Positions 50,501 through 62,359 of a stretch of DNA of 64,000 nt are shown here, piece after piece. The number at the start of each line of letters is the position of its first letter. The first letter of the stretch is position 1. The translations under genes and the position numbers were made by a program. The stretch is taken from the NCBI GenBank assembly GCA_030248215.1, contig JASANG010002344.1, positions 62,001-126,000 on the forward strand. Direction: 5' to 3'. The notes beneath the pieces were generated by a model. That model was not told the DNA's origin. It was given only the letters and a program-made list of their open reading frames with translations, and did not search any database. Source of the stretch: Enoplolaimus lenunculus (Eukaryota > Nematoda > Enoplea > Enoplida > Thoracostomopsidae).

Positions 50501-53500
50501 ACATTATCCGGATGTTGCCGGCGAAGTGAATGTTCAGCTATCACCAAATGCTTGCGAGCTTGAACAAACGTCTGCAGAGACGAAAAAAATTGCTACATCA
50601 TCGAAGAGAACTCGTGAGGGAACAGATAAACCTGGCCCTAAGTCGAAGAAAATGTCCAGACCGGTAGCGTCTTCAACAAAAAGTGTAACAGCCGGAAAAC
50701 GAGTTGTTAGTAGTTCAACTGCTAATGCTGCGAAAGAATGCCCATCAGAATCAAAAATGAATATGTTTCCAAAAATTCCAAAGCGAACAGAAAAAAGTTC
50801 TAGTCTACGAGATGTTGATACATCACAAGCGCGACCTTGCCCGAAATCAAAGAAATTTAAAGTCGGCAATACTAAGCCAACTACTGAAAATTTGAATCAA
50901 GACATTGACGAAGGCTTTATATCTCATGGAACCAGAATGGGTGAGCTACAAACAAACAACCTGCAGATAAAGAAAACAGACAACCAAAAGAAAGCTATTA
51001 AATTAGCACAAAAAGCTGAAAAGTTATCGAAATTATTTGGAGAGCAAAAAACAGCAAGCAAAGAAGAATCAACAAAGTTGCTTTCTTTGGAACGAGAGCC
51101 TGTGTCCTGTTATAGTAACGAAACTGCATCCAGCGATTTGAATACAAAACATAACGGGGCTGAGGTTCACAACAACCAGGTCGTTGCAGCTATAGCGACA
51201 AATAAGGTGCTTGCCGATTTTTACATGCATAAACTTATTTCTGCTGTAGCACGTATATATACATTTGTTCTTGTTTTATTTTACGGTTCAACAGTATATT
51301 CGGCTGCAGAAATTATTTGCACCCGACTTTAAGTTTTATTTTGCCGAACACAAACTTGTTTTTACGTGTAACAATCACGATCCAACTGGAATGCAAAACT
51401 TTGCCGCTGCAGGAACTGGAATTTGAAATATTTTTCATCACCAAATTAGAAAACTTGTCAAAAAATGGCTTAAGCGAATTTTAGCTATTTAATCATCAAG
51501 TTTTGCGGAAACACACCAGAAAGAGTTTAATAACAAAATCGAAGTAAGTGCAAAAACCCACATTTCGAAATAGCACTTTTTAAAAGACAAAGTTTCCAAT
51601 ACTTTAAATGATTATGAATAATTTGTCACAAAACCGTAAAAGTTCCGGTTCCTGTTCTTTCAATGCAGGAACAGATCAGGAAAAATTTTTTTGCAGGAAT
51701 TCCGACCAGAACAGAAATTCCGGTTGAACCGTGGTACGCACTACGTACTGGGTTTTCTACCGGAACCGGATATATATTGAAAAAACCTTTATAGGCTGAA
51801 AAAATTATTTTTATCGCTTAACCGAATCCAGCAATGTTCGACAATATACTTACGTATTTTCAATTAAAGTGCTCATCTCAATTGAAACTTATTGCTATCG
51901 GAACAGAATTTTGTAACTACGTAGTACGTAACAGGTTACGGATATGTTCCAGCCTTTATTAGTATATATTTGAGTCGTGCAAATGTATATGTTTACTGAA
52001 TTAAGAGTAGGTATGGTTTCTATGGATGTCTTGGGACCAGGGTGAATGGGCCGAGTGTGTAATCGGAATCGGATCTAATGGAGCATCTGTGTTACAATGG
52101 TCGGGCTAATGTAAAAAATGTGCCTAACCACCCACTATTAACTGCTTTTTTGATTTGCGCTTGGGGGATTTGTAGTAAAGTACGTGCATCTCGCATGGTT
52201 CAAACGAATATTAGTTTCAGCGGATACTGAAACCATATAGTTAATTTTTTGCTTGATGTTTATCTTTAGGGTACCCGTCCTACACCTGAGCTGCCAAATG
52301 TTCACATTGGTCTGCAGTTACACGAATTCCGATCGCGAACGCATGCATGTGCTCGTCTATACGTCAATGCATCTCGATCGTTTAAATTGCCTCCTCGTGA
52401 CCCTGGAGATCCTTTAAGAGGATTGTTTCAACCGTCTGGAGTAGATGATTTTTTCGCTAATTTAAGCTGTAAAGTATCAAAACCGATGTGGCAGTTTCGA
52501 GCAGCTGATTGTCACCATTCGCTAAGTTCTACCTCTGCAATGACTACAACTCCAAATTTGAGCTTCGGTAGTGTTTTGGACCCAGACCGACCGAGATTTA
52601 AGCATCGCGCTGCGTTTCGGCAATTTAGCGTTCCGCAAGCTTATATGAAAAAGGACAAAAAGTGAGTTTAATAGGGTTTTATTGGGCTGCTGGCGAGTAT
52701 GGCAGGGCAAGCCTATACCAATACCACGGGGAGATTAGTTAAGGTTTTGACGGTTTTACGGTTTGACAGCAAAAAGTTAATGTCGCAGTTTCGATTAATT
52801 TATGTCGGGCTAAATCGAAATATTTAGCTGTGTCAGCGAATTACTTTGTGTTCCTTTCAAAGTTAAATACAAAACGCTGGAGTGTAATTTTTCTTTGTGC
52901 TTTTAAGGTTCTTGTGCCTTAGTTGCATATATAATGTATATTTTACCGGAACCGGAAGTGCAGAAAATTACCGGAGACGGAACCGGAAATAGGAAAACAC
53001 ATGCCACTCAAAAATTCGTTTTAATTTTCTTTTTTGCAAGATTATTGGTGAAATAACTCAATTTATCTGCTGCATTTTAGATTTTCGTAATCCGCGGATG
53101 CGATATCTACCTTCGATGTTTTATTTTTGGCGATTGTCAAAGTTTGTATAATATACTAATTTTTTATCGTCATTTTTTACCAAAATATCTTAATTTCCAC
53201 CGAATTTTAATAAGTTATCGGAATCGGAACAGGAAGGTGAAAAATACGTCAACTGGAATTCCGCTACACGGATTTTATTTAATAATTTCAGGAAGATTAA
53301 GGATGAGTTTAATCTGTGCGATTACGATATTCAAAAAATGCGTGAGCGAATGGTGCGGGAAAAGGCGTCAGATTCGGAGCTACGCAAATATGAGGTTAGT
53401 ATAAACAGGAGATTGTGTGCCAAATTGTTAAGTCCGTCAAACAAAGCAGTATAGGCACAGATATTATGTGATCGCTGGTGTTTTTGTAATGGCACGATAA

Positions 53501-56481
53501 CAACTTAATTATTTGGATTTTTTATGCTTTTATGCCCAAATTGTTTTTTATGTTTTTGTTAATGTATATATCTTTTGAGAATTGTTTTAGTCAATGAACG
53601 AAGAAAACATTGGCTATGCGTCTCTCTCGTTGATTCATATCTTTCTTCATGGACATCAAGCAATTTTTGGAGCAATTCAGAATCCGAAGCAAGATGTAAG
53701 TTGTTCTCTGTTATTTTGAATTATACCTAGACCTCGGTGCGAGCAAAGAGAAAATTAACCATACCCAACCGAGTGTACTCATGCATAAAGAGAATAAGCA
53801 TAGCTTATTGAGCAAACCGTCCGTCTGTCCGTCCGAAAAGAATCTCAGGAACGGCTGAACCGATTTTGATAAACGTATTTTTGTTTCAAAGCCAACTATC
53901 CTGGGGTGTTAACCTTGCATTGTGGTTTTAAATTTTTAAACCGCTTATTAGCTACAGGCTAATTTGCATAATTAATTAAGCCTAAATTAGGACTTTCTAC
54001 ATTATTTCACTAATTATTACAGATAGAAGCGATATAATTTCAGCATTAAAGGGTTTTTGGGTGCGAGAAATCTGCATAAATTGTTTACAAACCTCGAAAA
54101 CCGATCATTGAGTAGTTAGCTAATAGATAATTTGCATATTATCAAAGTTTATAAGCCTAAATTAGGACATTTTACAATATTTCACCATTAAGGTTAAAAG
54201 CAATATAATTTCAGCTACTAAAGGGTTTTCAAGTGCGAAGAATTTGAATGAATTGTGTACAAACCTCTAAAACCGATATTTGAATAGTTAGCTAATAACT
54301 AATTTGCATATTAGCTTAATTGACAAGGCAAAAGTAGGACTTTTTAAATTATTTCAATAATTATATATTAGGGTTTACTGAAGGTTTTTGGGTGCGAGGA
54401 ATCTGAATAAATTGTCTACAAACCTTCAAATCCGATTGTCGAATAATTAACTAATAGCTAATTTGCATATTTGCTTAATTGATAAGCCTAAATAACGGCT
54501 TTTTAAATTATTTCTCAAATTATTAGGGATACTGAAGGGTTTTTGATTGCGAGGAATCTAAATAAATTGTTTACAAACATCCAAAACCAATAAATGAATA
54601 GTTGTTTAGTTTTTAATCTGGTTGTGCCCTGGTTTGTAAGTAAGCAAAGCAAACCCCGTATCGTAAATGTCAGCTTAGCATTACACAATTCATTTGTAGA
54701 CGCTTGCCGGTCGTGTTGGTCCCCTGGACGCGAACTCTATTGAGCATTGGTACTCGAAAATGACACCATTCGCTCGACGAATCTTTGAATTACGAACAAA
54801 AAGGCCTCTGCGTTTACTCATACCACCAAGCGGCGGATCAGGAGTAAACCTAAACTCATGGCAGTCGAAAGAGCTATGCCGTGGTGAATTTTACTCCTCT
54901 ATTTATGTGTACGCGTACAGTCAACGGTATGCCGCCAAACCGACTAACACTGCTAAGATGGCTTCTGTCGAAGACAAACTGCCTCCGATGAGTTATACAA
55001 AGATTGGAAACTCGTCGGCAAAGCTTGAAGGTATTTTCGCGGACACGCTTACAAAACTTATTTCAATTAAAAGCTGTCGTAGTTTTGCAAGAAATGGTGG
55101 TTATCGGCCGCCGCCGCCGCCACATGTGTATAGCATGTCTGTAAAGCCGGACTTTGCTACAATCGCTCCTGTCGAGGAAAGCCCTGTACTTACGAATGTG
55201 TCTTGTTCGAATACAAGGAATACTGCTTGTGATTATGGTGCTAGTTCAGAATTGGATAAGTTTATTGTCGGCACACGACGGCGACGGGATGCTTTTAGTA
55301 TGCCACACGAACCATCTCAACGTAGATGGTCAGAATATGACGCTACACTGCCGCATCATCAAAGTAGAGGTGCTCAAAACGATTTTCCACAGTGCGACCA
55401 ATATATAACTTCAGAATTTCAGGAAGGTTATCAGTGTAATACGGGGCTTACTGAGCCTGACCGGTTTGCCGGTTCTCGTAATGCTTTGGCTGGAGCTCGT
55501 AACTACCGTAACATTAATTGGAATCGGCATTGTTTGTCAAACTCAGAGATTTTACGCGATAGTAATACTAGACCTGCACTGCAATCGGGTCAGAGACAGT
55601 ATAGCGAACTGAATTTACGAACCCCGTTAAGCAACGCCCCTCCATTGTACCAAGACGAAAGATACGATATGCAATATATGCGTGAACATTTTAGTCAATC
55701 CTCTGATCCAACTTCTTATGGGGTCAGCACCAACTGGCCTAACAATGCTCCAGGTTCTCAAAGTAGTAGTAATAGTAGTAGGCAAATTGACCAGTCGAAA
55801 TGTGGCCCTGGTTCAGGATTTATCGATAAATATGGCTACCGAACTGGACTGAGAGACTCACCGCAAACGTGTTTTGGATTCGGGGGATCATCAGATGTGG
55901 ATCTGAACAAATATGGCGACACATTTGCTTGTAACACCACAGCACAACCTAATCAGCTAAGTTATAAAAATGAACATTATCGTCATGCGGAATACAACCG
56001 CACGCAAGAGCATCGAAATTATCACGAGTATTTTCAGAATATCGAGTACAATACCGACGTTGGGCAAATGCACCATTCATCAAACAGCAGACATACTTAT
56101 ACAAGCAAACAATGGGCAATCGACCAAGCAAACAGTTCTATAGCATTTGCAGATACGAGCAATGCTTATCCAGAAACACCTTACGATGATAGTCGAATTC
56201 GGGTTTCTCCAAGCACGTATCTCAATGATGATTTGCAGTCGGGATTTTTAGCAAACAGCAGTATTAAGGCAGAACACAGCAAAGCTATGATGGTGCGAAA
56301 CGAGCGACGGGTATCCGACTTTGGTGACGGTGAACGTGTACTGGTTTCAGTTTCAAAGGGAAGGCTTTCTGGTTGTTCGGGCCCTGTTAACGCACCAGCT
56401 GACTCAACCAGCGACGGTCCAGAATTATTAGGATCTCTGGGACAATATGATGACCTGAGAAAGTCGTACACTGAATTGTAA
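47547..56481 (+). CDS. Unrecognised large protein, six exons, probably nuclear
   Basis: Exons 47547-47649, 49558-51206, 52270-52661, 53292-53394, 53591-53695 and 54700-56481 join with consistent phases into 1377 residues. I do not recognise the family. The N-terminus is MFRYEATSDLNEILEPDPGA. Residues 35-584 are Ser/Thr/Lys-rich and probably disordered, with basic clusters KPGPKSKKMSRP and PCPKSKKFK that look like nuclear signals. Residues 585-800 are compact and non-repetitive (VHIGLQLHEFRSRTHACARL, then KLPPRDPGDPLRGLFQP, later SLIHIFLHGHQAIFGAIQ and SIEHWYSKMTPFARRIFEL). They are spread over four short-boundary exons, as a conserved domain would be. The tail is Tyr/Asn/Ser/Gln-rich with a PPPPP run. 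The stop TAA overlaps a perfect donor GTAAGT, so a further exon is possible. Intron 1 holds a MITE and a tRNA-like hairpin. Confidence 0.72.
47906..48471. mobile_element. 566-bp inverted-end element in intron 1 of the 47547 gene
   Basis: The arms ACTGGCTTCTCCACAGC and GCTGTGGAGAAGCCAGT are exact 17-bp complements. Just inside are C-rich blocks (GGGGGCCCCC, GCCCCCCCGGCGAA, and near the right end CGCCCCCCGGCGGAAATTTTC). The interior is AT-rich and noncoding. The target duplication is short at most (TAC) and the superfamily is uncertain. Confidence 0.75.
48638..48750 (+). repeat. tRNA-derived sequence framed by inverted arms
   Basis: At 48657-48730 the A box TGGCTCAGTGG (48664) and B box AGTTCGAATCC (48706) of a RNA polymerase III promoter are intact, and the anticodon loop CTGATAA would read GAT (Ile). 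But the acceptor ends do not pair, the T stem is broken (one base short) and the anticodon stem is weak, so it is a pseudo-tRNA or the head of a SINE, not a working tRNA. It is framed by exact inverted 13-mers TCTCAGCAGTTGA (48638) and TCAACTGCTGAGA (48738), so the unit can form a long stem topped by the tRNA-like part. Confidence 0.7.
48751..49557. other. Remaining part of intron 1, nothing recognised
   Basis: No element ends or exons were identified. Confidence 0.4.
51408..51735. repeat. Dispersed repeat, copy 2 of 2 (with 25512-25840)
   Basis: It shares ordered blocks with the eIF3c intron 12 copy. It is bounded on the right by AATTCCGGTTGAACCGTGG, a worn version of the CCGGTTGCACCCTG end, so it is probably an old member of the hAT-like set. 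It lies in intron 2 of the 47547 gene. Confidence 0.65.
52917..53275. mobile_element. Old GGAACCGG-family MITE, ends worn
   Basis: TTACCGGAACCGGAAGTG at one side and GGAACAGGAAGGTGAAAAATACG with CTGGAATTCCG at the other. The interior shares CTCAAAAATTCGTTTTAAT and GATTTTCGTAATCCGCGGATG with the inverted copy at 58295-58765. It lies 17 bp before exon 4 of the 47547 gene. Confidence 0.65.
53930..54625. repeat. Tandem array, about 4.5 units of 155-172 bp
   Basis: The landmark TTAGCTAATARMTAATTTGCAT recurs near 53948, 54116, 54287, 54446 and (worn) 54601, each followed by AAGCCTAAATTAGGAC, ATTATTTCA, AAGGGTTTTTGG, TGCGAGGAATCT and AAATTGTTTACAAAC in the same order. The units are diverged. Just before it, 53818-53880 reads GTCCGTCTGTCCGTCCG then GGCTGAACCGATTTTGAT. 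The array fills intron 5 of the 47547 gene. Confidence 0.85.
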
Positions 56482-57304
56482 GTAGTCAAAATAAGCAAAC
56501 GTGCGCTCAGCTATAAGAAAGGGTTCAACAGGGCATTTGATATAACGGCGGAAATTATATGATATTATGTCTTTGCTAGCGTTTTTATCCAAGGTCAAAT
56601 TCTTAGGCATATTTTAATTCAGTTTGCGCTCCGCAGCGCAAAACCAGAGGCTTTTCCGACCAAAACAAATTCGAATTATATACCTACTGCAGAAAATTGC
56701 ACGTCTGTAATCTATATAATATTATATTAGACATGCCGCGGGTCCAGAGCCAGAAAAAGATCTACCAATCTGCTCGAATGCTGAATGAAAACGATTGCTA
56801 AAACGGCTTCACAAACACTCCAAAAATTTAGTCAATAAACGCATTAACAGTAACTTCACAACATGGGAGCATCAAGAAAAAATGTCCCGTGATGCGATAT
56901 GATAAAAACGATACCGTGCTCCCAGATTCATGCTTACGCAAGAGGTACATAAAATTTGAAATTTAGTGTATTTTGCTGGCCCCGGGACATCTCTAGTATG
57001 TATATATTAGCGCGCAGACTCAAATACCTCGTTTGTTTTCCTTTTGAAACAACATTTGCTCAATTCTGTCGAAAAAAGCCGTGACAAAATTCTTAGATTA
57101 CTATCGACCTTGGTTTGTTCAACATATGGGGTTTCATACTCGTTGCAGGTCTTTTAATTGCAATTGTAAACGAATTGAATGCATGCGTACTTGTATATCA
57201 GGGTTGTAACGGAATTCTGATTTTAGTCAAAACTTATGTTACGATTCCGGCCAAATGGTAATCCTACAACGGAATTGCGAGTTTTTCGGTACATACGTAG
57301 CATG
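56482..57304. other. Downstream spacer, no gene seen
   Basis: 3' UTR of the 47547 gene or, if the last donor is used, intron. A stretch near 56880-56915 resembles the interior of the MITE at 11951. Confidence 0.4.
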
Positions 57305-58112
57305 CAGGGTGCAACCGGAATTGCACTCTAAACGAGTTCCGATTCCGATTGCACAATCAATCGGAATCGGAATTTTGAAATTTTAATGATACTTGTTGTG
57401 ATACGTTGCATAAAAATTCTGTATTATTTATCTGTTGAATTGGTTTCGATGTGTTCACTTATCAATATTTTTTGATTGTAGGCAGGGTGCAACCGGAATT
57501 ACAATTTAGCGGAACTGGAACCGGAATTTGAAAATTTTACCGGAACCGGAAAATGAAAAATGCATTTCACCAAAAATTTCATTTTAATCTTATTTTTTGC
57601 TCTATTATTTGTGAAATAACCTTAGTCGAACATAGGTTTTATTTTATTTGTTGTATTTTAGATTTTCATCATCGACTGAAGTGAAATCCACCATCAATGG
57701 CTTATATTCGGAGTACAAGTGGCTTTCAAAAGAGATTCTTAAAAATTAGCAAAGTTAAGAAAACGGCCAAATTATAATACCGGAATTTTTAAATCCGGTA
57801 AAAATTTACCGGAACCGGAAGGTGAAAAAATGCCGGAACCGGAATTCCGGTTGCACCCTGATTGTAGGTTATTGTTCATGCGACCTTTTTGAAACCTGTT
57901 GTGAGTCAACAGACATCCTAAATCAATATTGTATTTGTCAATACAAACTATCCGTACAGTCACAAACTTTCTAGTTCAGATTCCGATTACACGGTACAAA
58001 ACGGAACTAGATTATATCGGAATCGGAACAGCAAAGTTATATCGGAAGCAGAATCGGAACTACAAATTTGGTGACTAGATTGTGCAATCGTAATCGGAAT
58101 TCCGGTTGCACC
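57305..58112. mobile_element. Older hAT-like element (TCGGAATCGG family) split by a younger one
   Basis: It starts CAGGGTGCAACCGGAATTGC and ends GGAATTCCGGTTGCACC; subterminal blocks read AATCGGAATCGGAA. About 430 bp once the 378-bp insert at 57483-57860 and its 8-bp duplication are set aside. Confidence 0.7.
57483..57860. mobile_element. hAT-like MITE, GGAACCGG family, exact 8-bp duplication
   Basis: 378 bp, CAGGGTGCAACCGG to CCGGTTGCACCCTG. ATTGTAGG flanks it exactly (57475-57482, 57861-57868). The interior is almost the same as the copy at 32119, indicating recent amplification. Confidence 0.92.
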
Positions 58113-58294
58113 GTTATACAGTGCTTACAGAACTGAAAAAATCTACATTATATCATTATAAACGCGGACTTAAACCTAACAAACATAAAAGATTATGATT
58201 TTATGAGATGGTTTTTCTCCAGCAAATTTTTCAAACATTAACGCATGAGAGATAGAAGTTTCTTTTATCGGACGCACCAATATACGTCAACAAG

Positions 58295-58765
58295 CAGGGT
58301 GCAACCGGCATTCCGGTTCCGGCATTTTTTCACCTCCCGGTTCCGGTTAATTTCTGCCGGAATTAAAAATTTTGGTTTACTCTTTGGAGATTAAGATATT
58401 CTACTAAAAATAACGATAAAAATTAAAAGATTTCATTAGTATACTACAAATGTGCAACCGGAATTCCGGTTCCGGTAAATTTTTACTGCAATTAAAATTT
58501 CCGGTATTGAATTTTGGTCGGTGGAAATTAAGACATTTTACTAAAATATGTCGATAAAAATTAAGTAAATTTAATTCGTACGTATAGTATGTAAACCTTG
58601 ACAATTGCCGAAAGTAAACCATCGAAGGTTGATTACGCTTCCGTGAATTATGAAAATCTAAAACACAACAGATAAAGTGAATACCAATCTCTGACTAAGG
58701 GTTATTTCACCAATAATGTTACAAAAATTTCTGTTCCGACAAATTGTAATTACGGTTGCACCCTG
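58295..58765. mobile_element. GGAACCGG-family MITE, inverted, with a second internal terminus
   Basis: Left end CAGGGTGCAACCGGCATTCC, right end TACGGTTGCACCCTG. A second terminus (TGCAACCGGAATTCCGGTTCC) at about 58452 repeats the first 150 bp, so this is a partial tandem or one copy inserted beside another. Another truncated relative continues at 58795-59026 and ends TTTCGGTTGCACCCTG. Confidence 0.7.
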
Positions 58766-59430
58766 TATTGTTCGTATAACAAACCTTGGCAATCGCCAAC
58801 CATGAATGAAAAATACATGCCACCAAAAATTTCGTTTAGCTATTCACTTTAAAAGTTAATACCTATCTCCAGCTAGGGTTATTTTACCAATAATATCGCA
58901 AAAAAGAAAACTATAATGAATTTTTCGGCGGCAACGTGGCAAGTATTTTTCATTTTTCGGTTCCGACCGTTTTCGGCAATTTTTTAATTCCGGTTCTTGT
59001 AATTTGTAATTTCGGTTGCACCCTGCTAACTCCAGCTCACTGTTACGTGCAAAAAAAATAAGCAAAAATATGCAATTTTTTACAGTAGTATATGAATATT
59101 TGACACCGAAACCAACACTTTATTTGCCACGGCCAGTTATTGTCTCGGTTTTTGGTTGGAAAATGTGAAACTCATTAGAAATTGACCCTATGTTCCCAGG
59201 GTTTGCTATACAGATACACATTCACAATATGTATATAGAGCTATTTCCCTATCGCGATAGCCATCATATACGTATTACATAAATAGTAGCTCATGTTGAT
59301 AGTTATCTTTACGTGTTCTAACTTAACAACTTGGCCCCGGTTGGTTGCGACTCCAAAGCCGGGGCGTTGTACCCCGGCTCTGACCCCAGAAAAATTCCCT
59401 AACCTGGGGCAACTCTACTCTAACCTATAC

Positions 59431-60266
59431 CAGGGTTCGGCCGGATCCGATATTCGGTGTAAGCGTACCGGATACGCGATATTTTGCGGTTGTGGTCTCG
59501 AAGAACATTGCGAATGATTGTAGAGCAACGCTGTCTGGTTATACAGGGATTTGAGAAACAGAATGACTCCCCGGTTTCCCAAAATTCTATTTTTGAAAGA
59601 AAACCCGGAAAACTTTAATTTTATTGAGAAAAAGCACACATAGTTGCATTTTCGCGTTTAAAACATTTAAGGCATGGTGTAAAAATATGGGTCATCCGCA
59701 TATATAACGTCTACGCTATGTTAAAAGTTCTCCAGTGTATTCTGTTTACCTGGAATCAAAAACAACGCTATAACTTTTAATTAGGGGTTGTCGAATGTGC
59801 TTTGAGACAGTGGGATTTGTCACTGTTCGAAGGGTATGTGGACAGCAGCCAAGTGAAACATAGAGTAAAAAATACCGTTTGACGGTTATTTATTTGTTTC
59901 ATTGTATGGAGCGGCAATTTAGAGCACGTAAAAATATTCAAAACGTTTGTTAAAAATCTTATTTTTATTTTCGGTAACGGTTCAAAGTTGACAGTGGCCG
60001 AGAACAAAAGTCTCGGTCTCGTTAGCTTGGGCCCATCCCTGCTCGGCAAAGCAAACAGCTTTAGTTTTTGACACTGAAGTAAAATGAAAAATTTAAGCAA
60101 AAATTTAATTCTGATTTGGCCAACAAACGCTTTTGCACACGGCTCATACAACCAACTATGCTCAAATTTCAATGCTACGTATAACCGTTGACATCAGGTT
60201 TCGGTAAAAAACTTGTATACTATCCAAATCCGGTATTCGATAAAATTAATATCCGGTTGAACCCTG
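59431..60266. mobile_element. GATATCCGG-family element with internal insertion, 836 bp
   Basis: It starts CAGGGTTCGGCCGGATCCG and ends ATATCCGGTTGAACCCTG. The part near 59990-60045 contains GAGAACAAAAGTCTCGGTCTC and GGGCCCATCCCTG, a relative of the 41858 element, suggesting a nested copy. No matching target duplication is visible. Confidence 0.6.
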
Positions 60267-60801
60267 CAGACAATTCGCATCGTCTCCAAATTAGGAAACA
60301 TTATTCAAATCTGCTTCCCATATGTTAACCAAACTTGCGGTTTGTAGAATAATTTTGTAGTATATATTATACTTATAGATGCAGGGTAGAAAAAGAATCA
60401 CTGTTCAACGCTTACTGTTTTATGTTTTGTTGCATTTGCATATTATTTTTTATAACGTACGCATGTAGTCTGTCTAGTGTTTACGTACGTATGTAATATA
60501 GCATAGATAAAGCGCTAGAATTATAGCAACATTTTTCTTCAGTACGTAGATGTGTATGTATTACATATGCTGCCTGATCTGGTGTATAATTTCACGTTCG
60601 TGGAAATGAAAAAATTATTGCCAGGGTGCGTCTCCTCGAAACTATTGTATGGGAACAAGCAAATTTATATCATCGAAATTCTAAACAACCGGTAAATATC
60701 GGAAAGTCTCAAAATTGAGGCAAAATAAATTGTCTATATATAAGCTCAGAATTAATTTATAACATTAAACCAAAAACTTCCGCAAAATTTTACCATTCAA
60801 T

Positions 60802-61010
60802 CAGGGTGCAACCGGAATTCCGGTTCCGGCATTTTTTCACCTTCCGGTTCCGGTAAATTTTTACCGGATTTAAAAATTCCGGTGTTATAATTTGGCCGTT
60901 TTCTTGACTTTGCTAATTTTTAAGAATCTCTTTTGAAAGCCACTTGTACTCCGAATATAAGCCATTGATGGACGACGAAAATCTAAAATACAACAAATGA
61001 AAAAATACAC
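60802..61010. mobile_element. Truncated GGAACCGG-family MITE next to an A-rich tract
   Basis: The left end CAGGGTGCAACCGG and the first 200 bp are kept in inverted orientation; it stops where an A-rich run (61015-61070) begins. Confidence 0.75.
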
Positions 61011-61203
61011 AAACAAAAAAAAAAAAAAAAAACGAAAAAAAACACCCCAAAAAAAAAAAAAAAACCAACAAAAACACACAAGGCACGGCAGCACCGACCA
61101 TAATCGAAATTTTGAAATTTTAATTTTAATCCAGCTTGTTCTCATGATAATTAAAACTCGCTCATTCCCAACATCCAAGCATACAAAACAAAACTATATA
61201 TAC

Positions 61204-61589
61204 CAGGGTGCAACCGGAATTCCGGTTCCGGTTCCGGCATTTTTTCACCTTCCGGTTCCGGTAAATTTTTACCGGATTTAAAAATTCCGGTGTTATAATT
61301 TGGCCGTTTTCTTAACTTTGCTAATTTTTAAGAATCTCTTTTGAAAGCCACTTGTAGTCCGAATATAAGCCATTGATGCTGGATTTCACTTCAGTCGATG
61401 ACGAAAATCTAAAATACAACAAATGAAATAAATACTTCGACTAATGTTGTTTCACAAATAATAGAGCAAAAAATACGATTAAAATGAAACTTTTGGTGAA
61501 ATGCATTTTTCACTTTCCGGTTCCGGTTCCGGTAAAATTTTCAAATTCCGGTTCCGCTTCCGGTAAATTGTAATTCCGGTTGCACCCTG
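61204..61589. mobile_element. hAT-like MITE, GGAACCGG family, exact 8-bp duplication
   Basis: 386 bp, inverted relative to the 32119 copy. ATATATAC flanks it exactly (61196-61203, 61590-61597). GGTTCCGGTTCCGG arrays sit at both ends. Confidence 0.92.
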
Positions 61590-61739
61590 ATATATACATT
61601 TATTTTGGAAATAACAATAATTGATTGTAGTTTAGTTTTACAGAACTATAAAACAGTCGACAATTTGTTCATGTCACGTTTTTAGAATATTGTTGACAGC
61701 GAACAGACACTAAAACAATATTATTTTGTTAATGCAAAT

Positions 61740-61911
61740 GGCCCGTGGTACTTTAAAGGGGCGTCCAGGTTTCTGTTGGGTCCGTAAAGTCTAGATTACA
61801 TTTTTTGCTTAGGCTTAGGCCTGGAAACACGTTTTGTGCAACGTTTAGGCTTAGGAGGCTTAGGAATACGCTTAATCTACTGTTACGCCCCTTAACGTAA
61901 CATCATTGGCC
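61740..61911. mobile_element. GGCCCATGT-type MITE, exact 8-bp duplication
   Basis: 172 bp from GGCCCGTGGTACTTTAA to AACGTAACATCATTGGCC. ATGCAAAT flanks it exactly on both sides. The core has TTGCTTAGGCTTAGG twice, with a short extra block between. Confidence 0.88.
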
Positions 61912-62359
61912 ATGCAAATTATACTTACGTATGGTAACAAAATTTGTACTTATGTTTCCGATATAAATTTGCTGTTTCGGTTCCGATATAATCCAGTTCC
62001 GCTTTGCACCCTGCGAGACTTTCCGAGACCGAACGTCCCTGCCGAGCAACTTTAGGCACGGACGTGGGTTTGAAATAAGAGTGCAAACAACATAAATTTT
62101 ACCATAACGTTTTACGTGACATGAAGACATGTTAACATCAGTTCAATTAAATAGTGAGCAAGCACTCGAATCCATAACATTAAAATCAACAGATGCTACA
62201 ATTTCAAAACTTTTATTTGATAATACAAAGTGCATTGCTGTTAACTTAAACTCGTGTGGGTTAGGCTGATCGAATTTTCCCTGTATGTGCGCTGTTTGCA
62301 GTAACAAAAACGCATATTTATCAACGTTTAATGGTTGTTTAAATGTTTAACCACTACGT

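Noticed and set aside
60997-61281. Lys-rich open frame across an A-rich tract
   Set aside because: It is the translation of a poly(A)-like run joined to a MITE end.
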